Shown: piece by piece, positions 41,626-53,580 of the stretch
How the letters are laid out: every line of letters begins with the position of its first letter
Numbering within the stretch: position 1 is the stretch's first letter
From: Pampus argenteus
Lineage: Eukaryota > Chordata > Actinopteri > Scombriformes > Stromateidae
Direction of reading: 5' to 3'
Length of the DNA: 64,000 nt
NCBI GenBank assembly: GCA_036937835.1
Contig: CM072869.1
Location: 8,096,001 to 8,160,000, forward strand
Program-made: the position numbers and the translations under genes
The notes under the pieces: model-generated
Told to the model about the DNA's origin: nothing
The model's input: only the letters and a program-made list of their open reading frames with translations
Databases searched by the model: none

Positions 41626-42572
41626 TGCATGTGAGCAACTGTCCATACTTTTCACGGGTAATTGGGAGTTTGTGTGTAGCATACCTTTTGTGCAAAAAAA
41701 AAAAAAGGTGATTATAAATATTTGAGTATGTGAAAATGGTGTGCTTCACAGTTACACACATGCACAACCACACCTTTGTTTCCATGTGTGTAAAGAAAGC
41801 CTTGGAGTGAAATGTAATTACAGTGAAAGCTGAAAAGAGGAGGTTTTTTACTGTGTTCTCCACCTCTTGTTTTTCATACCACTAGAACAATGTGAGATGT
41901 CTACAATGTGTCGCTCCCTGTTCATTTGCACAAAGAGCCCTCATTAAAAGGCATTGAGGCAGGAGGCCCTGCTTCCCGCTAATTCAGCCAGGCATTTGTT
42001 CAGAGCCTCACTCGATTAAAGCTGTGATGTTGCTTCAATTGTCTTTGTAATTCAGCACATTTATAGCCTATTGATTCTCTGCTGAGTGTAAACATCTTTG
42101 TGTATCCACAGGGCTGTTACTCTGCGGTAGTCGATTACTTTGAGCTGTACATCTATGTGGCTGGAGCACTGGCCATTGTGGTGCTGACCATCGAGGTATG
42201 ATGACATTTTTCATTTTAGTCAAATCATCACATATGCAGCTTTTTCTTTGCTTTTACAGTAATGTGAATATTCATTACAGAAATGTGCAATTATGCATGC
42301 AAGCTGGAGATATTTGTGTGGTGAAATGTGAAATTCGGGCATCTTTGTATGCCAAGATCTCCATCTAGTGGTGAAACAGACACGTATACAAAACGGTTGT
42401 AATCCACAGTTTGAGTGTTATACTGCAGCTGTTGTGTTATGTTTGTCATAATTAAGTTTAAGATGAAATCATGATTAATGTTACACATTTAAAAATGTCT
42501 TTCTTTCTTTCTTCTATTCCTCAGCTCTTTGCTATGGTCTTCGCAATGTGTCTCTTCAGGGGGATCCAGTAG
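39036..42572 (+). CDS. tspan18: Tetraspanin-18, complete coding region (7 coding exons)
   Basis: Joining exons 39036-39098, 40201-40395, 40695-40769, 40872-40970, 41218-41394, 42112-42195 and 42525-42572 gives 246 codons plus TAG; every junction is GT-AG and phase 0. The protein starts MEGDCLSCIKYLMF and ends CLFRGIQ. It has four membrane segments (about residues 11-36, 52-74, 83-108 and 216-241), the tetraspanin GCCGA motif after segment 2, and a large extracellular loop (about 109-212). The loop carries CCG at 147-149, PEACC at 172-175, C192 and GCY at 204-206, that is six cysteines, plus an N-glycosylation sequon at N129. Human TSPAN18 is about 248 residues and matches closely from memory, so identity is firm. 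Known family roles are plasma-membrane organisation, including ORAI1-linked calcium entry in endothelium and cadherin-6B maintenance in chick cranial neural crest. The a/b ohnolog is unresolved. Cytosolic-side cysteines (C5, C8, C73, C74, C240) are likely palmitoylation sites by family analogy. Confidence 0.97.
39099..40200 (+). other. tspan18: tspan18 intron between coding exons 1 and 2
   Basis: A GT-AG phase-0 intron. It holds nothing recognised apart from a C-rich stretch near 39933-39955. Confidence 0.9.
40201..40395 (+). CDS. tspan18: tspan18 coding exon 2
   Basis: Acceptor ttttccatcag ends at 40200; donor CTTT|gtgagt follows 40395. The 65 codons cover the rest of membrane segment 1, the small extracellular loop (VDPTGFREIVAANPLL, strongly TSPAN18-like), membrane segment 2 and the GCCGAIRENKC turn that is diagnostic of tetraspanins. 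Confidence 0.97.
40695..40769 (+). CDS. tspan18: tspan18 coding exon 3
   Basis: Acceptor tctgattgcag ends at 40694; donor GCAT|gtaagt follows 40769. The 25 codons form membrane segment 3 (FFMLILLIFLAELAAAILAF) and the start of the large loop (IFREH). The glutamate inside the segment is the usual tetraspanin feature. Confidence 0.96.
40872..40970 (+). CDS. tspan18: tspan18 coding exon 4
   Basis: Acceptor tgttgttttag ends at 40871; donor TACA|gtaagg follows 40970. The 33 codons encode the first helices of the large extracellular loop (LTREYFTKELKRHYQG...). They include the N-glycosylation sequon NNT at residues 129-131. Confidence 0.96.
41218..41394 (+). CDS. tspan18: tspan18 coding exon 5
   Basis: Acceptor ctctcttcag ends at 41217; donor CAAG|gtaact follows 41394. 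The 59 codons carry the variable cysteine-rich part of the large loop: FDCCGVNSPEDF, VPEACC and EQCLLG. These provide five of the six loop cysteines. The middle (QHASQTGESAH) is the part least like the human protein, as expected for this loop. Confidence 0.96.
41395..42111 (+). other. tspan18: tspan18 intron between coding exons 5 and 6
   Basis: A GT-AG phase-0 intron with a GT microsatellite at about 41592-41621 and a short A-run near 41695-41706. Nothing else was recognised. The remaining introns (40396-40694, 40770-40871, 40971-41217 and 42196-42524) are short and unremarkable. Confidence 0.9.
42112..42195 (+). CDS. tspan18: tspan18 coding exon 6
   Basis: Acceptor gtgtatccacag ends at 42111; donor CGAG|gtatga follows 42195. 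The 28 codons hold the last loop cysteine (GCY) and most of membrane segment 4 (YIYVAGALAIVVLTIE), including the conserved polar glutamate. Confidence 0.96.
42525..42572 (+). CDS. tspan18: tspan18 final coding exon 7 with TAG stop
   Basis: Acceptor tctattcctcag ends at 42524. Fifteen codons (LFAMVFAMCLFRGIQ) and a TAG finish membrane segment 4 and the very short cytosolic tail. The tail is nearly identical to the mammalian TSPAN18 C-terminus. The 3' UTR follows in the same exon. Confidence 0.96.
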   Translation, partial: LFAMVFAMCLFRGIQ

Positions 42573-43115
42573 AGCTGCTCCATCTGTGAATTTTACAAAA
42601 AAAAAAAAAAAAGGGAATTCAGGAGAAAAGAACAAAATGGACACTTGTTGTAAATTTGTTGATCTCTTTTTCTATTGGCTAATTGGTAGAAAAAACAAAC
42701 TCAAACGCTTGTACTTCACAGCTGGACTTTTGAGGTACTGGGTGACAAAAAAAAACAACCACACACATTATATACACACAAACCATAGAACCATGTGGGA
42801 GATCAGAAACAAAACTGATGTAAAAAAGATTTGTGTGTGAAGCGGAAACACTAAATTGTGGACCAGGTCTTAGCACAGACTGTGTGTAAAGTGGACTGGG
42901 CATGAGGACCAGGTGAAGCCTGAGCAGAAGGCACTGCACTGACTTTTGGATGAAGAATATTTATATTAAGTAAAGTTGGCTTAATTGTAAAAAATGTGTT
43001 TTATGTACACCTGGCTGTACCATTTCCCTTTCATACTGTATACTGTAACACACTCCCCTCTTCCGTATGCCTTTTTACAGCCACTCTTCTTTATTGCTGT
43101 ATTATCTCTTGCTCT

Positions 43116-43168
43116 CTGTGTGTGTGTGTGTGTGCGTGCGTGTGTGTGTGTGCGTGTGTGTGTGTGTA
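43116..43168. repeat. Interrupted (GT)n microsatellite in tspan18 3' UTR
   Basis: GT dinucleotides with GC interruptions. Confidence 0.95.
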
Positions 43169-43450
43169 CATGTACATACTGAATGCTCTTTTTGAATGTG
43201 TATGAATTAGTTTGTGAGCATGTGAGTTCATGGTTCTTCATGACCCCTCCCGAGCTTGAAAGCCAACCTCTGATCCTTTTTCTATTTGTATGGTGATGTT
43301 ATTGCAGTAGTGGTCATATGTGGTTTTAGGTGGTGAAATGTATGTTAATGCATTTGTATTAGATTCTTGAAAAGTCAATGACATAAATAGCATTCTAAAT
43401 GACTGTCCTTGTGTTTTTCTTCAACTGGTTGAATCATTTAATGTAATCTT

Positions 43451-43482
43451 TATAAAAAATATTTATTTTTTGTTTGTTGAGT
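43451..43482 (+). terminator. Candidate poly(A) region for tspan18 (variant signal)
   Basis: TATAAA at 43451-43456 is a known non-canonical poly(A) hexamer, and tttttgtttgttgag follows within about 10-25 bases, like a GT-rich downstream element. ATTAAA at 43517-43522 is an alternative. The evidence is motif only. Confidence 0.25.
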
Positions 43483-43864
43483 ACAGCTAGAAGTGAATCA
43501 AATAAGGAGTATTACAATTAAAACAATATTACAAATCTGATCAAATGACATGGAAAAAGACAAAAGTCTATAACAACTAATATGAAAATGCTATTAACAA
43601 AGGAATATTAGATCCCTCACAGATGAGTCACACATATGTTTACACCTATTTTCCGTGATTAGACATCAACACCAACTGTTCTCCTGATGACATTGTGACA
43701 TGTAACAGTGGGAAAAGCACAGGAGTAAATGTTAATGGTAATGATGCCTATATTCTGCTTAGCTGCTATGGTTTCAGGGCCCTGGTATTGTGCATGCTGG
43801 CTCACTATCACTGCTTGCTGGGACACTTGAACAGAACAGAGCCATTGGCGATTAGTGTTTTAAT

Positions 43865-43903
43865 ATATTTATATATTATATTTATATATTATATTTATAT
43901 ATT
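43865..43903. repeat. 13-bp A+T tandem repeat, three perfect units
   Basis: The unit ATATTTATATATT is repeated exactly three times. Confidence 0.9.
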
Positions 43904-44229
43904 AATTGGGAATGTTTTCACATAAGACAGACTGTGGCTATGGGGGGAAATGCACTAAATAGTTCCAGCACTGTTCCTTTCTGCAGGATATACTTATATA
44001 TATAATTTGTCTCCCCCTTCTGGCAGTGAGAGTAATTACACAAACCTACCTACCTAGTCTACTCCGTTGCTACTGTTGCGGCTGTAAAACAGTGGACACA
44101 TTGTTTTGAGTATCACACAACCCTCACCAAATGACTCATTTCATATCAGGATTTGATCCATTTAATCCGATAACATTTGGAAACTATAGAAGATCACGAT
44201 TAAATTATGTTATCCGCATTCAAGTTAGC

Positions 44230-44708
44230 GGAGTGTTTACCGGAAGTTATCGGTCACCTGAAGTCTGGTGCGCAGTCAAACGGCCAGCGCGGGAATGTCA
44301 CCTGTGACACAAGATTTTAAAAAAAACATTTACTGTGAAATACAGAGAGATTCATGTGACTGTGATGGGATTAATCAGTATTATGTGAACTCATTTGGCA
44401 AAGGGCTTGAATGTAGCGGACGTTTATTTGTATAAAACGTTCCGCACTGCCTGTTAGCTGTTTGCTAGCTAACAACGGTTTGGAGTGGAGTAAACGGTCG
44501 GGGAGCTGATGTCACAACGGTGCTACATGTTCAACAGATAGCAAAGAAGTTAAAGCAGCAGATACAAATGAGCTTTATTCAGTAACCAAGTTGAACGTAT
44601 ATGTACATTAGCTTCCACATCTCTGTCGCCAACTGATGCACCAAACGTAAACAAGCATTTTGCTGGATTTGAAACACCAAGGTCAACCGTTGCTAGCTAA
44701 CCGGCAAG
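44230..44708 (+). promoter_or_regulatory. TATA-less promoter-like block of an unidentified gene
   Basis: CpG dinucleotides become frequent. Visible motifs are an ETS/GABP site accggaagt at 44239-44247, an E2F-like gcgcgggaa at 44287-44295 and a CRE-like tgatgtcac at 44507-44515. GCTAGCTAAC phrases, common in fish 5' UTRs, occur at 44465-44474 and 44692-44701. The block runs directly into an ATG exon with a good donor, so a + strand promoter is likely. Confidence 0.5.
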
Positions 44709-44748
44709 ATGACTGCAATTTCTGCTCTACTCGACAAGATATGTCCAG
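44709..44748 (+). CDS. Putative first coding exon of an unidentified gene
   Basis: ATG at 44709 in the context gcaagATGA opens 13 codons (MTAISALLDKICP) plus one base, ending TCCAG|gtaagaaa, a consensus donor. I do not recognise the protein. It is not EXT2, CD82 or TP53I11, the neighbours expected from mammals. I could not find a convincing next exon (phase 1) before the alx4 3' end, so the gene may be a small, lineage-specific or non-coding transcript, or have very short exons. Confidence 0.4.
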
Positions 44749-47700
44749 GTAAGAAACAACAGTGAAAGTTAAAGTAATTCATGTGAATACGAAATTACAA
44801 CACAAATAACACAAAAAAATGTTGTTTTTCAAGTTTTTTTTTGTGTTTTTTTAAAGCCTCAAACATTCTCGACTTTCAGCTGCTGTTTTATATGATTGTA
44901 CATTTAATGTGTTGGCGTTTGGGACTGTTTGTTACAAAATTGTGCCATTTTTCACTGATGTGCGCTGATATTTGAACTGGAAGGATTGTTTAATGTGCAG
45001 CAACATCAGGCTCTGTAGACACTAAAGACATTAGATAATCCTTTCTTTAGCAACGAGCGCCCTCATCAGGCTGAAGATTGAACTGACAATGTACTGTGGA
45101 ACCTGTCAGCTGACTGGAGCTATATGTTCTCACCACAGTTTGCAGTTGTCTCTGTGGAGCCTCCCAGCTGTCTTCTTACTTACAAGGGACAGTTGAAAAG
45201 TGGTGCTATTTGCTGATGTATTTGGGATGAGGTTCCCTGAGTCAAGCTTGTTGACAAACAGGTGTTACTCATTGAATTTTGCCGTCTTTCTCCACACGTC
45301 CCTCACACGGTTCTGTTGGAGCCTGTTGGAGCTTGTCATCTCTCTGTAGGTGTTATTTTTTTAATTTTCATCTTTAATTTTATTCAGCTCCCTCTTTGTC
45401 TGGATTACTCAAAGGCACACATTGAGTCTAGATCTAACAAATACAAAGTCTTATACATCTAGGTTTAGAAGTTGAACAAAGCTCTCTAGTTCTTAGCTAT
45501 ATCAAGTATGCATAAATTGCTATTCTTTCTGGGTAAATACATATTTCGGCTTCCAGCTGATAAACTAAGAAATAGCAGGAAAGAGATTACTGAGGTCTGT
45601 AATACCGCTTTCCTTTCCCTTTGTTTGATCCACAGCATTGTTGGTCAACCAACCATCTGCCAAATTTCTAAAATCTGAAATCTGAAATGACAGATGATAA
45701 ATTCAGTCCAGGTTGCATCTCTGATGTGTTTTTTGGCCAATGCTGAACAATTATATACTTCACCACATGAGGGCAGTAGCATCCCTACTACCACTCCTCC
45801 ATCCACTGCTTGTAAGTTTAAATGTACATTTTCTTCTTAGCATTAACAAGAAGGTATCTTATTTATCCGTCATTATTTTGTACTATATGTTGCTGGTGTG
45901 TTTTAGATAAATCAAAAAAAAAAAAGAGAACCATTTTTTTTACATTAAATATTAAAAGTTAACATGCTGCTTGCCACTTAAATGCACTGTAATGCTCTGT
46001 ATACAAATGTTACACGGTGCTCTTTCATTGATTCTGCAAATATTATCTCCAATACACTGGCTATCAAGAGGACTGATACAAATTTGACATGACTATAAGG
46101 CTGGTCCCTCGAATTAAAACGGTGTGTCTTTGGTATTTTAGGCACGTTTTGTGTTTGACCTGCTGATCAGAAAGTAAGCACCAGTAGCAGTCAGTGTTGT
46201 CAGAGTGCCCCTCACACCCCTTTTCCCTCCCATTTGAAGTGTCTGTTTTAGTTCAGGTCAAGATCTTACTGAGAATTTAACAGCTGCTAAGTGTTACTGG
46301 TGGTCAACACGAGCAGCTCCTCGTCCTGATGGTTTACTCTCTCCAGCACGCTTAGATCACATGTGGTATTAAACACAGGCCTGAGGTGTGCAATCCTCCT
46401 GGTGGCATCATAACAGATAATATGCTGTAACAGATGTTTTTGTAATATTGCTGTCATTGCTTCTTCTTATGGGAGTATGAAGCTTGACTCAAATTTAAAC
46501 CAGTGAAATCAAACTGAAAGCAGCTGAATTTCAAAATCTGGCACAAATCAACTCGATGCAAATGTTGTGTGTGGACATACTGTGCTGGCATTGTTTGTTT
46601 TATCATACACATTAAAGACCACTTTTTTTAATAATATGAATAATATAACTAATAATTTATTCTGTTTTGAATTTATGATAACCCATGGTGAAACTCCTTT
46701 CAGAGGGTCTTTTGATTATGTCAGCATTTTCCATATTAATTGTGGTCACCAGAACATCCTTGCAAAAGCTTGCAAAGTCTTCTCTACAGTAACACATCTT
46801 AACAAAAGAACAAACACAGAACATATATCACATTCAAGAACTTTTTTTTTTGTTTTCAATATGTTAATGGGTGGACTTTTTTGTCTTCCGACTGCTTGTG
46901 TAAAAGCCCTTAAAATAATGTTTAATTTTTTTCTTTTTCTTGTTTGGGGTCAATGCAAAGGATTGATGTTGAAGTATTTACCTCTTTGCTGTAGTGTAGT
47001 CTTGCACTAGTACATCTCTTCTTTCCTCATAAAAATTCCTACCAGGAAAAAAGAAGAGAGCGAAGGATGGGGAGGAGGAGGGGCAGAGGGGTTTTGTGTT
47101 CAGTTTGTTTTAGCCCCCTGTTTGAAGAGGAAACTTTCATTCCTTGATGATATATGAGTGGTTAGACTCACAAGGGAATTAGAGAGTCCCTTTTCCTGCG
47201 TAATAACCCACCTTCTAACATAAAACTTAGATTTCTCCTTTGTGTTGTGTTTATCCAGTGTGAAAGGTGTTAGGTCCGGTGGGGAGTTGAAGGGCCCGGA
47301 GAAGCCCCTGTGGACCGTTCAACAGAAACCATGCAGACAATTCACATCTGCTGCGATGAGGCCACAAAACCCATCGTGAAAATGTGAGAATCTGCGAAAA
47401 ACACTCAACAACGCAGTTTAATACACAGAACATGTAGTCACTCAAATAGTGCTGCAGCCCAGTGTAGCAGTCTGGATGCAAGCATTATTATTGTTGTGGT
47501 ATAGTACAACTGAATTGTCCCACAGAACCAGCGGCCTTGGAGACAGCCAGGCAGCTTTTATGACGCACAGTGTGGTGCCTGCGATGCAGCATGAAACAGG
47601 AAGTGAGCTGAGAAGGCCAGGAAATTAGTCTGTTGAGATGGGTCGTTTCTCAGGCCAAACATCAGTACTGTCTTGAGAGATCTCTTGTTCGGTCTGACTC

Positions 47701-50700
47701 ACTTGCGGAGCATGTGTTTTAAGGGTTTAGTTGATGACTACAAATAGATGGCCCCAGCTATCCCTTACGAGAAGACCACAAAGTGCTCTATGGTTACAAA
47801 GGAGTAATGTTAAGCGCCAAGCCGCCAGCCAAATGATAGTGACTGTATGAGGTCACTTCATTTTTCCTCATTAGTTATCTCTTTGTTTTTCAGTGTTTTC
47901 ACTTTCTCGGTTTTCACTATGTTTCTGTGGTTTCAATGCCACAAAGTTCCCTCACAGCTGGAGACTAATGCGGTGCTTAGCTCCTCATTGCACATCAAAT
48001 TGTCTCACCCTGTGGCCTTTGCTGTCGACTCTTCGTTCAGCCTGTCAATCAGGTTCTGAGTAACCCGGTGCACATGAGTCCACAAGAGGTCAACTGTTGT
48101 GTATTTCTGACCTTTGAGCTCTGCAGCAGGAGGGCATCTGGTGTAAATGCACCGCACAAGGCTGGATTCGAGAACACAATAAATCAGAAGAAGGCTTCAC
48201 TGCTCCCATATTCACAAGATTCATAAAAGAAACAAAATGCTGCTCTGGAGTAAAGAGGTTGAGGGGGTTGGAAACACAATCTGATAACAAACATGAAGGG
48301 TGTTGAGACAGAAATGGGGGACAGGCCTGTTTAAATGCCGAGTTTAGTATGTAGACATCTAAATTTTAAGGAATTACACAGGGGCAGAGAAAAACTAGAG
48401 TAATCAAAGGGGTTTTATTGCTACAGCATGCCAGCTGAGCATGTTTTATCAGTCATAGGCTACAGTATTATTTATGTACTACCATATGCGCCTTGTAAAT
48501 ACAGAAAGAAAACTGCGTTTATAAAATTAACCAGTCTTGTCTTATATGTAACGCTGCTGCAAAAATGTACTTTTATATTTTACATTTTTATATAACTATA
48601 TAACAAAACTTTCTACAACCATAACCTACATGTAAATGCTGAGTGCTGATTTAACCCACTAACCGAGCAGTTAGATCCACACCATTTACCTCTTTTAGCC
48701 TGCCCAAACCTACACCCGTGTCAGTACCACTTTAAATCCTTTCCCTCTGTTTATGTTAGCATGTCAAAAAGCCACACTAGACATTTCCACAGTCTAATAA
48801 ACTGGAGTTTTATTAGTGGGAGACAGTGAATGATGTGAGCAGTCGTGAGGTTGTTTCCATGGTTACAGACCACAGAGATCCCTGTCAGGCAGCTGGCAGG
48901 CCGTTAGATGTTTGGTGACCACTGTCGGCTGATGGGAAAATGGGGAAGAGGCTGGATACCAACCACAGATTAACAAAGCATGCAAATACCTTCTCAGCCA
49001 TGGGAAGATGCTCGCTCTGATAGTCTCATTTGGAGCTTGCATTAAGTATTGAATCTAGCTTTGTACAGAGCCTGCTAATTGAATCAGTACTTTTTGGTCA
49101 TATTTACAGTTAATAACATAAATAAGCTCTGATACCTTTTATAGAAACAAAACATTACCGAATTAAAAATCCAGATACAATGTTTCTGCAACACTCAAAT
49201 AATGGCCTCTTAAAGATTGCTTGTTCTGCTGAATGCTGATAGGCAGTGATGACAGACTGGTTACCTTGCAATACCTACTGTAGTTCACAATCAGTGTATT
49301 GATCTGAGATCCTGTAGCAGTTTGTAGACTGCAAGTTGGGAACCTCTGTTTTAAACAGTACATCCTTTGGCGCCCCTAAATTCTTAAGTGAGGAAGAAAA
49401 GGATCATTTAGTCTACAAACAAACATGCTGTCTCTTACTTACAAATACACCATAAAATAAAAAACGTGCACACATTTTCAAAATGGATGAAACTGATCTC
49501 ATTGATGTAGATGAGTTGTAGATAAAATGATAGGAAAGGCTGGTCAAGAGCCAGAGACTCCATTAGAGGAAGCTGAGGTATTCATGCGTCTCTCTCAGTA
49601 AACCTGCAAACCTCTTATATCCCCCCGAGCCAAGTCCCCCTCCTACACGTACTTCCTAATGCAGACGCAATGACATGCAAACGTGCATTCTGGGTATGAT
49701 TTATTTCTGTCCTAAAATATGCATAATATGTCCCAGCAAGAATCACTTAAAAAAAAAAACTTTTTAGCTTATGCAGTACTGTCTTATCTCTTGTTCATGC
49801 TTTATTTTATTTTTTTACTTGGTTGGTAGACGTTGCTAAAAACAGATGTTGCTACTTTTAGATCAGTGGTATTTCAAAGCTGTTTGGGATTGGTTTCTTA
49901 TGTGTGTCAAAAGCTTAGCTAAACGTGAGCTGTTTACTGGCATTGTCAGCTTGTAATGAGGGACGTTTTACTGGACAAAGTGATGTATGTTGTGTTCCTT
50001 CCTCTTCAGCCGCCTGCTCCTCTCTCCAAAGCTGTCCTGAGGGGCTGTAGTGTTGACTTATGGCCTCAGCAGGAGACTGCTCCGTCTTTTATGTCCCTTA
50101 GGACAGCATCAATATATCAAGCTTCTTCAGGCTCTTTTGATTTACTACAAGATGTCATTTGCAGTTATTTAAATGAGGTAGACTTTGATTTCATAGTAGC
50201 AAACATTGCCTGTGAGAATTTACAAGTCTGTTAGGATTTTTTTTTCTTTAATACTGGTCAGCATGGTTATCATTTTCCTTTGGCCCCAGTCCTCTACAGT
50301 TCATAGGAGTGTCTTCAATGGTCCAAAAGTGAATTCAGATTTGCTGGGCAAGCGCCAGCATCATTTTAAAACCAAGGGGATCATTTAAACACTGTAAGCC
50401 AAAGTGTCAGCTCTAAAATATGACCAATAAGATTTTTTTATTTTTTTTTGGTGAAAGCTGATATAAGCACTGATTTACAGCTCTGGCTTTGCTAACGATG
50501 GCCCTTAATGAGCAACTCAAGCATCCACTTGTTTATGGAGCAGGCTGACTGACAGGCTAACCGATGAAAAAATAAAGTGGTGAATGAGGAATTGGATCTG
50601 TCCCCTCTCTTCCATATCAGTAGAGCCCTAATGTAGTGGGGTGAACTTTGAAGTGCCCTAATGGTCTTCATGGTCCCTTAACCATGCAGGCTTCCATTAA

Positions 50701-52863
50701 GGGTGTCAGTGGAGCCTGGCTGGGGCAGCGTGACCTATTAGGTTTAATGAGTGCTGTTCGGGGCACAGTGGGCTGCTCTTCTTCCTCTCTGCAAGTGTTT
50801 ATTTATCTCATCTACCTGCGTTTTAGACTTAAGGGCAGTACAGAGGCACAGTGAACATCTCTTTAACTAGTGCTCCATTTTAACGTGTGGGTCTCTGATT
50901 TTATCAGTGTTGACCCCCTAACTCAGTCTGTGTCAGCATGATGTCACGATTGGTGCCTAAAACTCTTGATTTGTTGTTTGAATATATCTCTTGTTTCTGA
51001 TGATTTTCACCAGCGATTACCTGGTGATATTCTATATTTGTCTTATCCACGAATCCAAAGAAATAACGTAAATTAACAATAAATTGACTCTTGTCATCAG
51101 TGAGATCATTACACAATTTAGTATAATTTGTTTGAGTATAATTTACTAAAACCTTAGTTGTTTTAGGAAGTTTAAAAAAAAAAAAAAAAAAAAAGTCAAG
51201 TGTGGGTTTAGGGCTTAGTGCCGCAGACTTGGGAAGTCTTGGGAGTTGTTTTTTGGTCTTTTCATGGCATTTGGTAGTAATATTAAAATATAGGTCTAAA
51301 GGTATGAAAATGTAGAATGTAACTTTGTTCTTTAACAGTGTATTGTAAATACACTGCAAAGCCTTTTAAAGTTTTGAAGAGTTTTATTATGATTATTATT
51401 AACATTTAGAGGACATAAAACATGAAATGACTTTACTCCGAATATTTCCTTTTTACACCTACAAGCCTGCACTGAAGCAGCTCATCTTCCTGCCATTGCA
51501 GTCCTATTGATAACATTCAATTCCTCGACTAGAGCTGGAGGCATTAGTGGGTGACAGCAGGCTTCTCATGAATTTCCCATTCTCATGCGATCAGATCACT
51601 TCAGTTAAACTCTTGCACAACTATGGAAAAGACGGGAATTGTTGCTGGGAGCAAGCAGAAATGGGAGAGCTCCAACATTCTTTGCAGGGCAAAGACCACA
51701 GTGATGGCAAGATGTGAATTGGCACAGGTTGTTTAGTTTCGTTTTTTTGTTTTTTTTCTTTTCCTTTGCCTTACGTGAGAATCAGTGGTTGTGCCATCTG
51801 TAGAATATCTTCAACAATAAAGTAGTGGATTGATTAAAGAAATAGTTTTGTTGTGTAGGCAAAGAGATTCTGAAGAGCTTATGAAAATATTTTGCTGGGG
51901 ACTGTTTTGTTGCATGATTGAGCTTGTATTGCAAAAACAAAGGACATCTGTGTAAAATGATGCAGCGTACTGTATTGCATGACGTTTTTTTCTTGCTCCA
52001 GCCATAGCTAGACTATCAGCCAAAGACCACCTGGATGTATTTAAGGCCCATTCAAACTATTAGGCTTAACTTTGGGCCTAATGGCTTGAGCACAGCATCC
52101 CATCTGGAAGCTGCTGATGCGGGAAAAAGTGGGATCACATATTGTTCACCTTCAACCACACACAAACACACATTTTTCATATGTATTTTGATTGTATTAA
52201 GCTCTTTGTCATTTCCTATTAACACGTGAATACTTGTGTATTTTTATGTTGTCTTATGTTGTTGGTTAATGATTCAAAAGCACAGAAAGTCACTTTTGCT
52301 GCCATACAATGCACAATGGAACAAAACGGTAGTGTTCATGGCATGTACACTTTTGCCTTATGTGTCCCATAAAGCAATATGTTGCATGTTATAGATGTGA
52401 AAATTACATGTGTGATGCTTGTAGGTTGGCTTTGATGAGATTTGATTGACAACATGAGCAAACAAATTCCTGTCAAATATTAAAAAGGATCACTTTTTTC
52501 CAGCTGATCTCAGCCCAGTGAGAACAGCACAAACAAAAACACAAATACAGAAAGCAGGTACTGTAGTTAGAGTAAAAAAATAATTTAAGAAAGTAGGTTT
52601 TCAGGGCTTTTAAACAACAAACTACCCCCAGTCATTCAACTGTGTTGGAGATTCATTTATTTCATAAACGCATCAAAACTATCATCAACAGAAACAGCAA
52701 GTTACCTCTGTACAAACAAATGTCCAGCACCTTGAGCATATCTCATCTCAGCCTCTTCTAGTCAGTGCTAAATATGGACAGGTTTATGAGATAGTTCTTG
52801 ACTGTTGGGCACAAAATCACACTCCTCTGGATTTTGCAAAGAGACCACTGTCCCAGTGGAAGT

Positions 52864-52886
52864 AAAAAAAAAAAAAAAAAAAAAAA
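52864..52886. repeat. Poly(A) run
   Basis: About 23 A. Confidence 0.95.
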
Positions 52887-53511
52887 GAGGGAAAAACAAC
52901 AAAAAATACTTCTCCAAACTGTAAGTGCAATAACTTATTGCAATGGCACAATATATAAAGTCACAATCAGAAGTAGAAATACTTGATTAATACACAAAAA
53001 AGCATCTTAAAGCCATAAGAAAATTAGAAAGCAATTTCAACCTCAGTAAAAGTCCAGAGCAACTCTTCAGAATAACACGCAACATATTTTTAGACTTCTT
53101 GGCAATATTACTGTAATACTTTATTGGTTTGTCTCTGGAGGTCCATTATTTGACAAATAAGCAAAACAAATGTACAAGCAAAAGAACATCATCTATATAT
53201 TGTTTATATTCACACAATACAACATTATAACCATGAATTTCAATTGCTTCATTTCAGTAGTATCAACGTGGACGGAGCTGCAGAGGAAAGGAGCACTGAG
53301 GGAGGACCAGCGAAAAGACAAACACACAGTCAGCTTGACAAGGTAGGAATTCAGTCACACATGAAGCCATGCATATGTTTATTTTGACCACATCCTGTTT
53401 TTATCTTTAAGTTTGGATGATAATGTTGTCACATCACACTCGTGTCAAAGCAGTCATGTCTTCACCTCGTTTACTGGGGTTCAAAGGGTCAATTTGACAG
53501 CAATAACAATC

Positions 53512-53580
53512 AACAGTACCAGTCAAAGGTTTGGGCACACTTTCTCATTCAAGTCAATGGGAATTTTGTCACTGAATTTG
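53512..53580. mobile_element. Tc1/mariner-like terminal repeat fragment
   Basis: cagtaccagtcaaaggtttg followed by ggcacactttctcattcaag closely matches the well-known terminal inverted repeat of a Tc1-like element in bony fishes (CAGTACCAGTCAAAAGTTTG...). I did not find the opposite terminal repeat or a transposase, so it is a solo remnant. Confidence 0.6.

Larger units (their letters stand above)
42573..43540 (+). other. tspan18: Probable tspan18 3' UTR
   Basis: Untranslated sequence after the tspan18 stop. It holds an A-run just after the stop (about 42596-42612), a GT-rich microsatellite at 43116-43168 and A+T-rich sequence. No canonical AATAAA was seen. Possible variant poly(A) signals are TATAAA at 43451-43456, followed by a T/GT-rich stretch, and ATTAAA at 43517-43522. 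The true end is therefore a guess. Confidence 0.45.

Noticed and set aside
45134..45232. Possible second exon of the orphan gene (after ttctcaccacag)
   Set aside because: It joins in phase to 44748 but hits a stop after about 30 codons, with no donor and no similarity to anything known.
46567..47010. 147-codon + strand frame
   Set aside because: It is A+T-rich with phenylalanine and asparagine runs, no recognisable domain and no splice or promoter context; it looks like chance.
50904..51359. 151-codon - strand frame
   Set aside because: Its middle is a polyphenylalanine stretch from an A-run (51174-51194), and no family resemblance is seen.
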